Source: Serripes groenlandicus (Eukaryota > Mollusca > Bivalvia > Cardiida > Cardiidae). Taken from it: a stretch of DNA of 64,000 nucleotides. The notes under the pieces were generated by a model. It did no database searches and was not told the origin of the DNA. It saw nothing but the letters and a program-made list of their open reading frames with translations. Both the position numbers and the translations under genes were made by a program. The first letter of the stretch is position 1; every line of letters starts with the position of its first letter. Positions 55,397-64,000 of the stretch are shown one piece after another. The DNA is taken from contig JASEVX010000010.1 in the NCBI GenBank assembly GCA_031761405.1, positions 6,822,453 through 6,886,452 of the forward strand, in the 5' to 3' direction.

Positions 55397-56486
55397 TAGC
55401 TCACCTGAGCTTTGCTCAAGGTGAGTTATGTGATCGCCTTTTGTCCGGCGTCCATCGTGCGTCGTGCGTCAACTTCTTCTCCTCAGTAACTCAGTGGGTC
55501 AATTGGGATGAAACTTCACAGAAAGCATCCTCTCAATGACCTCACCAGATTTCCTTCAAATTTTTGGGATCCATGCAGAATTCTGGTTTCCATGGCAACG
55601 AATGAAAAAAACTTCAAATTCTTCTTCTCCCAGACTGGGTTGGCAGATTTTCAATTATTTTGTAGAAATGTTCCTTGGATGACCCTCTATGAGATTCCTT
55701 CAAGCCATGTTGATTGGTCGAAAACATGGCCGCCAGGGGGGGGCGGGGCTATTTTGCCTTATATGGCTATAGTGAAAAACTTAAAAAATCTTCTTCTCCG
55801 AAAGTGTCAGGCCTATTTTCAAATAATTTTGTGGAAATGTTCCTTGGATGACCCTCTATCAGATTCCTTCAAGCCATGTGATTGGTCGAAAAAACATGGC
55901 CGCCAGGGGGGCGGGGCCATTTTGCCTTATATGGCTATAGTGAAAACTTAAAAAATCTTCTCTCCGAAGTGTCTGGCCGATTTTCAAATAATTTTGTAGA
56001 AATGTTCTTAAGTGACCCACTATCAGATTACTTGAAGCCATGTTGATTTGTCGAAAAATATGGCCGCCAGTGGCAGGGCTATTTTGCCTTATATGGGCTA
56101 TAGTGAAAACTTAAAAAATCTTCTTCTCCGAAAGTGTCCGGCCGATTTTCAAATAATGTTTGTAGAAATGTTCTTTTGATGACCCACTTTCAGATTCCTT
56201 CAAACCAGTTGATTGGTCAAGAAAACATGGCCGCCAGTGGGCAGGGCTATTTTGCATTATATGGCTATAGTGGAAAGCTTAAAAAAATCTTCTCCTCCAA
56301 AAGTGTCCTGGCTGATTTTCAAAAAAAATTGTAGAAATGTTCCTAGGGTGGCCCTCTATCGGATTCCTTCAAGCCAGAGTTGATTGGTCGGAAACTATGG
56401 CTGCCAGGGGGGCGGGCTTATATGGCTAAAGTGAAAAATAAATAAAATCAGTGTGATCGATTCCAGGGCCTTCAAGGCCCTCTTGT
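55397..56486 (+). mobile_element. Helitron-like family B element B4
   Basis: Same architecture; 5' palindrome starts immediately after the B3 3' end; 3' end GGGCCTTCAAGGCCCTCTTGT. Many single-base indels relative to B1. Confidence 0.75.
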
Positions 56487-57936
56487 TTAGCTCACCTGTG
56501 CACGAAGTGCTCAGGGTGAGTTATTGTGATCGCCCTATGTCCGGCGTCCGTTGTCCGTCGTCCGTCGTCATGTCGTCCGTCGTCGTCAACATTTTCTCCT
56601 CTGTAAACCGGTGGGTCCAACTGGGATGAAAACTTCACAGAAAGCATCCTCTCAATGTCCTCACCAGAATTCCTTAAAATATTTGGGATCCATGCAGAAT
56701 TCTGGTTTCCATGGCAACGAAATGAAAAAAACTTCAAAATTCTTAAAAAATCTTCTCCTCCGAAAGTGTCAGGCCGATTTTCAAATTATTTTGTAGAAAT
56801 GATCCTTGGGTGACCCTCTATCAGATTCCTTCAAGCCATGTTGATTGGTCGAAAAACATGGCCGCCAGGGGGGGGGGGGGGGGCTATTTTACCTTATATG
56901 GCTATAGTGCAAACTTAAAAAATCTTCTCCTCCAAAAGTGTCAGGCCGATTTTCAAATAATTTTGTAGAAATGTTCCTTGGGTGACCCTCTATCAGATTC
57001 CTTCAAGCCATGTTGATTGGTTGAAAAACATGGCCGCCAGGGGGCGGGGCTATTTTGCATTTTATGGTTATAGTGAAAACTTAAAAAATCTTCAACATCT
57101 TCTCCTCAGTAACCAGTGGGTCAATTGGGATGAAACTTCACAGAAAGCATCCTCTCAATGACCTCACCAGAATTCCTTCAAATTATTGGGATCCATGCAG
57201 AATTCTGGTTTCCATGGCAACGAAACGAAAAAAACTTCAAAATTCTTCTCCTCCCAAATTGGTTGGCAGATTTTGAACTTATTTTGCAGAAATGTTCCTT
57301 GGGTGACTCTCTATCAGATTCCTTGAAGCCATGTTGATTGGTCGAAAAACATGGCCGCCAGGGGGGCGGGGCTTTTTTGCCTTATACGGCTATAGTGAAA
57401 ACTTAAAAAATCTTCTCCTCCAAAAGTGTCAGGCTGATTTTCAAATAATTTTGTAGAAATGTTCCTTGGATGACCCTCTATCAGATTCCTTTAAGCCATG
57501 TTGATTGGTCAAAAATTATGGCCGCCAGGGGGGGGCGGGGCTATTTTGCCTTATATAGCTATAGTGCAAACTTAAAAAATCTTCTTCTCCAAAAGTGTCA
57601 GGCCGATTTTCAAATAATTTTGTAGAAATGTTCCTTGGATGACCCTCTATCAGATTCCTTCAAGCCATGTTGATTGGTCAAAAAACATGGCCACAAGGGG
57701 TCGGGGCTATTTTGTCTTTTATGGCTGTAGTGAAAACTTAAAAAATCTTCTCCTCCAAAAGTGTCAGGCCGATTTTCAAATAATTTTGTAGAAATGTTCC
57801 TAGGGTGACCCTCTATCAGATTCCTTCAAGCCAAGTCGATTGGTCGGAAACTATGTTTGCCAGATGGCGGGGCTAATATAGCTAAAGTGAAAAAAAAAAT
57901 CAGGTGAGCGATTCCAGGGCCATCATGGCCCTCTTG
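56487..57936 (+). mobile_element. Helitron-like family B element B5
   Basis: 5' end TTAGCTCACCTGTGCACGAA..GTGCTCAGGGTGAG (a palindrome variant), GTCCGTC microsatellite (56540-56586), ~175-bp units, and an internal repeat of the leader block (57095-57240). 3' end GGGCCATCATGGCCCTCTTGT. Confidence 0.73.
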
Positions 57937-58216
57937 TTTTTAAATGAGTTATGGCCCCTTGAATTTCTCATACATATGTATATTGTCGGGCACCAGCTGC
58001 GGGTATTCATCACCTTCAGTAATATTTCTAGTTTTTAGTATGTGATTATATTCGAAACCTGCTGACCCGCTATTAAAAAACACCTTCATTCAATGATTAT
58101 ACCATTCATTCATAGAGGTATTCCATATTTTTGCCTTGATATTTTCAAAGTCGTCTGCTGTAGATTCGTTCCATGTGATAAAGGTTTAATATTTATATTA
58201 CCATGATCTATTTCAG

Positions 58217-58312
58217 TACCTGCCCTTAGTGAACATAGTTCTGACTGGAATGGGTGTTTATTTCATCATCGTTGCATCAAAGTGCTTGAGAAAAAAGAGT
58301 GTGTTTTCTTGA
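58217..58312 (+). CDS. Second copy of hexosaminidase exon 13 (intact transmembrane tail)
   Basis: Acceptor CTATTTCAG at 58208-58216. Open for 31 codons to TGA at 58310-58312, encoding [20 protein letters not shown] and SKCLRKKSVFS. Same length and splice site as 40081-40176. It belongs to the repeated 3' end of the gene downstream of the gap; no upstream catalytic exons accompany it within the window. Confidence 0.7.
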   Translation, partial: YLPLVNIVLTGMGVYFIIVASKCLRKKSVFS

Positions 58313-60290
58313 TGGTACCTCATCGCTCAAAGTTAGTGCTAATTAAGCATGAGCTGTGATATCTTAAAAGAAACATATCATCAGACAGTGATTGCTTTCT
58401 CCGTAGCTAAAGTTCACTCAACATTTAACACCTTTCAACTTGAAGAAGACGCAATTTGACGCATCTGCAGCGGTCGTCTTTTGAAAACAGTGTGACAAAA
58501 GGGGAAATTGCTCATGATGAGCAATTTCTCTTTTTTGCTGCAATGTTTTCATCACTTAAAAATAATTGAACCTTAATTTATAGATTGATGAATCATTTTC
58601 ATATCTTATTTGTTAAAGACCCAAAAGCAAAACAACATAAATGGTAGGAAAGGTAGGCCGACAGTCAAAAAAGGAGTTCCTTAAATTATGGAATTTTTTC
58701 ATTGGAAGTAAATTATTTGTTGTACCTGTAATCATTTTTTCATAGATTTAATATCTTGGCCATACTTTAAAGTGGAATATGTGCTTAAACAGATGATTAT
58801 AATGACGGTAGGACTTGTCAAAACTTATAAAAAATCTCATGATAACCATTCAGATTTGTTTGTTTACCCGAACTAGGTATCACCTTATTCTCATAGTATA
58901 TTGCTGTAATGGGTACAGTCTTAAAAAGACTTATAATCATTGAACATGACTGAGCCGTCCCGCGAAAAAAACAACATTATGGCCGCAGGGGGTATAGAGT
59001 AATGAATCCCGAAACAGAAAATCACACTGCAGGCGAAAAGTGTCTAAGCCGGGTAAGCCTGCACGGCATTCCCAGGCTGATCCGTGTCGATATTTTACGC
59101 AGAGGCCACAGTATAGGTTTTCTCGCAGGATTTCATTTATGTAATGAGTAGTCTTAAAAAGACTTATAATCATTGAACATGTATTCTTTCTTCACACGTG
59201 TATACAATTCATATTCATTGATATACTTGTAGTAGCTATTGCAAAAGGTCATACATGCTAGATAAGACGTGTTTTCACTGATATATCAAAATACATCTTT
59301 TAAAATATATGTCACCTTCATTAATTAAATTATTCTCATAACGTGTTTTCATATATCAAATTACGTCTTTAAAAATATGTCACCTTCATTAATTAAAGGT
59401 ATGATTTTTATAATGTGTATTAATTATATTATTTTTATAATTAATATAGTTTATGTTAAAAAGGGAAGAGAAGGTAAATAATTTATATTATTAAAATGTT
59501 GAAAGTCCACAAAAAGATCTCTCAAACCCCTGACGCAGGGTTTAATAAACACAGACTGAAAACTGGCGATAACTAATTAGATCTAATATCTCGGTTAAGT
59601 ATGTGTTCAAGGTTAGACGTTGGGGGCTTATGAACGAAGCTCTGGTTTCTAAATAATGGAGTGTACACAGATTATACTCTGCTACAGTTACTCCAGGGGT
59701 TAATAGTTTGAACCCCAGCGCGGCTAACATTCTTTCCGACGCTTGACGAAAGTCATTCGTCTCCCACCATTGGGCTAACAGTCTTTGTGGAAAAGCAGCC
59801 AGTTGTTTGTTACTGTTGTGCCGAGTTCTGGTGTAATAAAGTTGGGAAACACATGGGTAGGTGAACTGGTCGCCACCATATGACTGAAATATTATTGAAA
59901 ACGGCATTAAACCCAAATTAATCAGTCCGCTACATCTGATTCCAATAACTCGAACATGGGATAATTCGAATATTGTTTGACTCGAACCGGATGTGTCCTT
60001 TGAAAACAGCGTAGCAGCAGTTTTGCCGTTTTGATTACTCATACGATCAATCAGAGCTACTGCTGCGCTGTTTTCTTTTATATGATTTTTATCACAGACT
60101 TAGTTTTTCGTAATAAACACTAACACTTTATAAACCTGAATTACGAAGGTTATCACAGACTTCGCTTTTCGTAATAAACACTAACGCTTTATAAACCTGA
60201 ATAACGAAGGTTATCACAGGCTTAGTTTGTCGTAATAAACACCAACGCTTTATAAACCTGAATTACGAAGGTTATCACAGGCTTAGTTTT

Positions 60291-61366
60291 TAGCTCACCT
60301 GAGCTTTGCTCAAGGTGAATTATTGTGATCGCCTTTTGTCCGTCGTGCGTCAACTTTTTCTCCTCAGTAACCAGTGGGTCAATTGGGATGAAACTTCACA
60401 GAAAGCATCCTCTCAATGACCTCACCAGATTACCTTCAAATTTTTGGGATCCATGCAGAATTCTGGTTTCCATGGCAACAAAATGAAAAAAACTTAAAAA
60501 TTCTTCTTCTCCCAAACTGGTTGGCATATTTTCAAATAATTTTGTAGAATGTTCCTTGGATGACCCTCTGTCAGATTCCTTCAAGCAATGTTGATTGGTC
60601 GAAAAACATGGCCGCCAGGGGGGGCGGGGCTATTTTGCCTTATATGGCTATAGTGAAAACTTAAAAAATCTTCTTCTCCCAAACTGGTAGGCAGATTTTC
60701 AAATAATTTTGTAGAAATGCTCCTTGGATGACCCTCTATCAGATTCCTTCAAGCCATGTTGATTGGTCGAAAAACATGGCCGCCAGGGGGGCGGGGCTAT
60801 TTTGCCTAATATGGCTATAGTGAAAACTTAAAAAATCTTCTCCTCCGAAAGTGTCAGGCCGATTTTCAATTAATTTTGTAGAAATGTTCCTTGGATGACA
60901 CTCTATCAGATTCCTTCAAGCCAATTTGATTGGTCGAAAAACATGGCCGCCAGGGGGGGCGGGGCTATTTTGCCTTATATGACTAAAGTGAAAACTTAAA
61001 AAATCTTCTTCTCCGAAAGTGTCAGGCCGATTTTCAAATTATTTTGTAGAAATGTTCCTTAAGTGACCCACTTTCAGATTCCTTCAAGCCATGTTGATTG
61101 GTCAAAAAACATGGGCGCCAGTGGGCATGGCTATTTTGCATAATATGGCTATAGTGAAAACTTAAAAAATCTTCTCCTCCAAAGGTGTCAGGCCGATTTT
61201 CAAATAATTTTGTAGAAATGTTCCTAGGGTGACCCTCAATCAGATTCCTTCAAGCCAAGTTGATTGGTTGGAAACTATGGCCGCAAGGGGATGGGCCTTA
61301 TATAGCTAAAGTAAAAAAAAAAAAAAAATCAGGTGAGCGATTCCAGGGCCATCATGGCCCTCTTGT
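60291..61366 (+). mobile_element. Helitron-like family B element B6
   Basis: Complete element inserted in a run of T inside a 61-bp tandem repeat (host GGCTTAGTTTT...GTAATAAACAC). The matching site in the first copy (41962-41985) is empty. 5' palindrome, short GTCC tract, about five ~175-bp units, 3' hairpin and CTCTTGT. Confidence 0.8.
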
Positions 61367-61513
61367 TTGTAATAAACACTAACACTTTATAAACCTGAAT
61401 TACGAAGGTTATCACAGGCTTAGTTTTTCGTAATAAACACTAACGCTTTATAAACCTGAATTACGAAGGTTATCACAGGCTTATTTTTTCGTAATAAACA
61501 CTAACACTTTATA

Positions 61514-61782
61514 CCCGGCCGGGTAGCTCAATTGGTAGCGTATCTGACTCGTGATCTGGAGGTCACGGGTTCGATACCCGGTTGCGGCGACATTCTTTCG
61601 GGCGATGTTTTCCATTGCCTCTCACCTCTGATCTATGTGAGAAAGTAGTCGGTGGCTTCGAAAGAATGTTGTGTAAGTACTGGTGTGGGAAAGCCAGGAA
61701 AACATGGGTAGGTGCACTGACCGCCGTGATATGACCAAAGCTGTTGAAAGCGGCGTTAAACTCCAAACAAACAAACAAACAA
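61514..61782 (+). mobile_element. Full-length tRNA-headed SINE with target-site duplication
   Basis: tRNA-like head with A box TAGCTCAATTGG (61524-61535) and B box GGTTCGATACC (61568-61578), a core (CATTGCCTCTCACCTCTGAT...GAAAGAATGTTGTGTAAGTA), a conserved 3' region (CCGCCGTGATATGACCAAAG, AAGCGGCGTTAAAC) and an (AAAC)n tail. It is flanked by 14-bp direct repeats ACTAACACTTTATA (61500-61513, 61783-61796). Absent at the corresponding site of the first copy. Confidence 0.92.
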
Positions 61783-63921
61783 ACTAACACTTTATAAACC
61801 TGGATTACGAAGCTGACAATACATTAATGAATTAAGTATAACTGTAGGGATCACTCGAACACGTTGATAACTCAAAGGTAATTTTCGGGTTCGATACATT
61901 GAGAGTCCACTGTACACATCTGTACACACTTGTAGACAAGGGAGATCCGGATCAGGTTGTAAAAGGACACCTTTTTACCTGAAATGTCGCTGACATATAT
62001 CTATATACACAGCCATTGTCATCTAAACTATGTTGCTCAAGTTTCTATTCGTAAATGTTGTAAATATCTTTGGGTTTTCTATTCCATTCCATTGTATTTA
62101 TTGTTGTTTTTATTGAGAGTTTTTTATTCATTTCATGTAGCAGTACATTGTTGGTGCTTTATCCAGAACAGCCGACTTCTTATACCTAACGTAGTTTAAA
62201 AGAAAAAATTTGAAAAATGATAATTTTTACCATTGTTTACAAATTGATGTCAAAGCTATTTACTTTTAACAAAGACTTAACAAATGGTAGTAATAACTCC
62301 TTGGCGCTCAAGGTTGTGGGGTCTGCATTACGACTGACTCGCTGTCGGCCGAATAAATAGACCAGTAGTACTGGAAACACCCAGGAAACGCCGAGATATA
62401 ACTGAACAATTTTTAAAAGTGGGGTTAACACCATACAAACACAATATACTTTAAAATACAATTGTGTTGTAAATTTCCCTTGCCGCCTATGAAAACAGGT
62501 ACCATATGGCTTTTGTGAACACTACAGATCTAGATCAGCCTGTGTATCGGCACACTAATCAAGATCTACATAGTTCACATATTACTGACGTTAGTTTGTT
62601 AGAGAAGTCTGTAACCTATATCCACAATGTCCCTCAAAGGTTATACAGTCGTTTATAGAGATTTTCTACACATGTGTCTATATATATGTTCAAGTCGTCT
62701 GGAAAGATTTAAAGGAACAGAATCAACATGCTGTTTATTGTTCGAGGTTGTATAGACATAAATAATGTTCTTATTTTACATCCATGTTAATTGACTGTGC
62801 ATATTTTGTCATGTTAATTAAACTATTTCTGGGTCATTAGATTTGATCATTAATTTAAATCGGAGTTCCTTTTCGTTTCTGTCCCAGGTAAAGTGGTACC
62901 CTTATCCATACTACCTTTCACAGCGTTGGCCTCGGTGTGGGAGGTCGCGAGTTTGATACCCAAACGGGTCATACCAAAATACTGAAAAATGGTAGTAATG
63001 TCTTTCCCTCGTTTGCGCTCAGGGATGTGGGGTTAGCATGACGACTTACTCACTGATGCCAGTAAAACTAGTAAAGTACACAGGAAACGCAGCAAAATAT
63101 TTACAGCAGTGGGCGACACCGGTTGTCAATTTAGGCGGTCGAACCCGAGACTGTCAACATATCTTTCCAACTTTTGACAGAAGTCAATGTGTCAAGCGTC
63201 GTACACCAATTGACTAACAGTCCATGTGGAAACGTAGCCAGTTGCTTGAAAAGACTGCTATGTGGAATACTGTTTTGAGAACAGTGTATATCTTGATCGG
63301 GCTGTGAGGAACTGTATGCTAATATGGATCAACACTTTTCATGAAAGCCAAAATGTACCCTTTGCTTTATTTACAAGCTCAAATATCGCCCAATTGCCAG
63401 TTCCAATTTGGGTACTGTTGCATATACGAAAGTGTATGTCAATAATAACGGCACAATTAAAGTACAAAAATACTTTAAAAATGTTAGTAATGGCTTTCTC
63501 CCCTTGGCGCTCAAGGGTTGAGGGGTTAGCATTAGGACTGACTCTCTGGTGTAAGTTTAAATGAACCAGTAGAACTGGTAAATTACCCACGAAACGCCAT
63601 GATATAACTGGTGTAAGGTTAAATGAATCAGTAGTACTGGTAAATTACCCACGAAACGCCGTGATATAACTGGTGTAAGGTTAAATGAACCAGTAGTACT
63701 GGTAAATTACCTACGAAACGCTGTGATATAACTTGACAAGTTGTTGAAAAAAAACTATAAATACATGAAGTCTGTAAACGAACCGCAAATATAAAGCACA
63801 GATATTTTATAATACATGTTATTGTAAGTTGGAACCAACAAAGCGCTAGCGTACTCGAATCATCTGAACAAATCTAATTGAACATTCTAGCCTGATAGTG
63901 TCCACATCTTTATCAACATCC

Positions 63922-64000
63922 TCGGTGGTTTAGTGGTTAGAGCGTCCCCCTCGGGTTCAGCAGACCCAGGTTCGATTCCGTAGCGGGTCATACAAGGCAC
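63922..64000 (+). mobile_element. SINE tRNA-like head, cut by window end
   Basis: A-box-like TGGTTTAGTGGTTAGAGCG (from 63926) and B box GGTTCGATTCC (63969-63979), followed by GTAGCGGGTCAT, the head/core junction seen in other SINEs here. Not a complete tRNA cloverleaf by eye. Confidence 0.6.

Larger units (their letters stand above)
52906..58031 (+). mobile_element. Family C Helitron-like element (C2) split by a block of family B elements
   Basis: Left end 52906-53100 has ATACCCCCAGATACATAGTA..TATGGGGGAT and GTCG/GGTC-rich sequence. The right end at about 57940-58031 has GAGTTATGGCCCCTTGAATT and ATCACCTTCAGTAATATTTC then TAGTTT, matching the C1 ends. Between them sit family B elements B2-B5. 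The corresponding position in the first copy (about 39268-39275, TACTCGTTTTTATTATGTG) has no insertion, which fixes both boundaries. Confidence 0.72.
52178..63770. repeat. Second, diverged copy of 38249-44060 (duplication or uncollapsed haplotype)
   Basis: Colinear matches include 52190-52380 with 38249-38522 (partly), 52480-52905 with 38855-39265, 58060-59530 with 39770-41290, 59540-60290 with 41300-41970, 61370-61510 plus 61795-62250 with 41970-42750, and 62260-63540 with 42760-44040. It carries exon copies 12 and 13. It differs by insertions at 52906-58031, 60291-61366 and 61514-61782, and it lacks the large minisatellite expansion at its right end (three units only, 63540-63740). Confidence 0.9.
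58313..63770. other. Second copy of the 3' flank; no genes seen
   Basis: Counterpart of 40177-44060 with the same MITE (58950-59132) and SINEs (59690-59935, 62290-62430, 62905-63102), plus B6 and a private SINE. It ends with three 60-bp units (63540-63740) homologous to the start of the satellite. 63771-63920 has nothing recognisable. Confidence 0.7.

Noticed and set aside
59542..60042. 166-codon minus-strand open frame
   Set aside because: Crosses a SINE and low-complexity flank; the counterpart at 41.3-41.8 kb does not keep the frame.
61514..61590. A genuine tRNA gene (A and B boxes present); also 43349-43420 and 63922-63990
   Set aside because: Heads run directly into SINE cores, have imperfect stems by eye and lack terminator T-runs, so they are SINE promoters.

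Overview
This is a eukaryotic, AT-rich, intron- and repeat-dominated window, most likely from a bivalve mollusc. The evidence is canonical GT-AG exons separated by multi-kilobase introns, tRNA-headed SINEs, Helitron-like elements carrying tetra- or hexanucleotide microsatellites plus ~150-180 bp tandem cores (the layout described for oyster 'pearl'-type elements), and dense foldback MITEs. The species assignment is inference. No operons, CRISPR arrays or bacterial features are present. There are two 200-N assembly gaps (10391-10590 and 51978-52177).

There is one convincing protein-coding gene, on the + strand from 3052 to 40176: a GH20 beta-N-acetylhexosaminidase of the animal HEXA/HEXB family. 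I rebuilt it by hand from splice sites. Exons are: 1 3052-3124 (signal peptide), 2 7871-8362 (N-terminal GH20b-type domain), an unseen exon probably in the first gap, 3 11064-11174, 4 12396-12497, 5 18058-18163, 6 19567-19771 (catalytic GGDE), 7 21295-21408, 8 23389-23482, 9A 29151-29322 or 9B 31304-31475, 10 36966-37053, 11 38060-38164, 12 38858-39056, 13 40081-40176 (transmembrane tail and stop). All phases agree.

Two features of the gene stand out. First, exons 9A and 9B are homologous alternatives: both are 172 bp with identical phases and about 60% protein identity, and including both would break the frame. This looks like mutually exclusive splicing of an active-site exon. Second, the protein runs on past the Cys where HEXA/HEXB normally end, into a linker and a single hydrophobic C-terminal segment with a basic tail, so it is probably a membrane-anchored enzyme.

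Layout: 1-3051 upstream sequence with a Helitron-like element and MITEs; 3052-40176 the gene, its introns filled with SINEs, MITEs, a LINE fragment, a Tc1/mariner element, Helitron-like elements and minisatellites; 40177-44060 3' flank; 44060-51977 an ~8 kb array of a 49/50-bp unit recognisably derived from a SINE 3' region, interrupted twice by the same ~747-bp foldback-bearing segment; then the gap; 52178-63770 a second, diverged copy of the 38.25-44.06 kb region. That second copy includes exon 12 (with single-base insertions) and exon 13 (intact). It differs from the first copy by large insertions: a ~5.1 kb nested block of Helitron-like elements, another Helitron-like element, and a SINE with target-site duplications. 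It is either a real partial duplication or, given the adjoining gap, the other haplotype misjoined in tandem.
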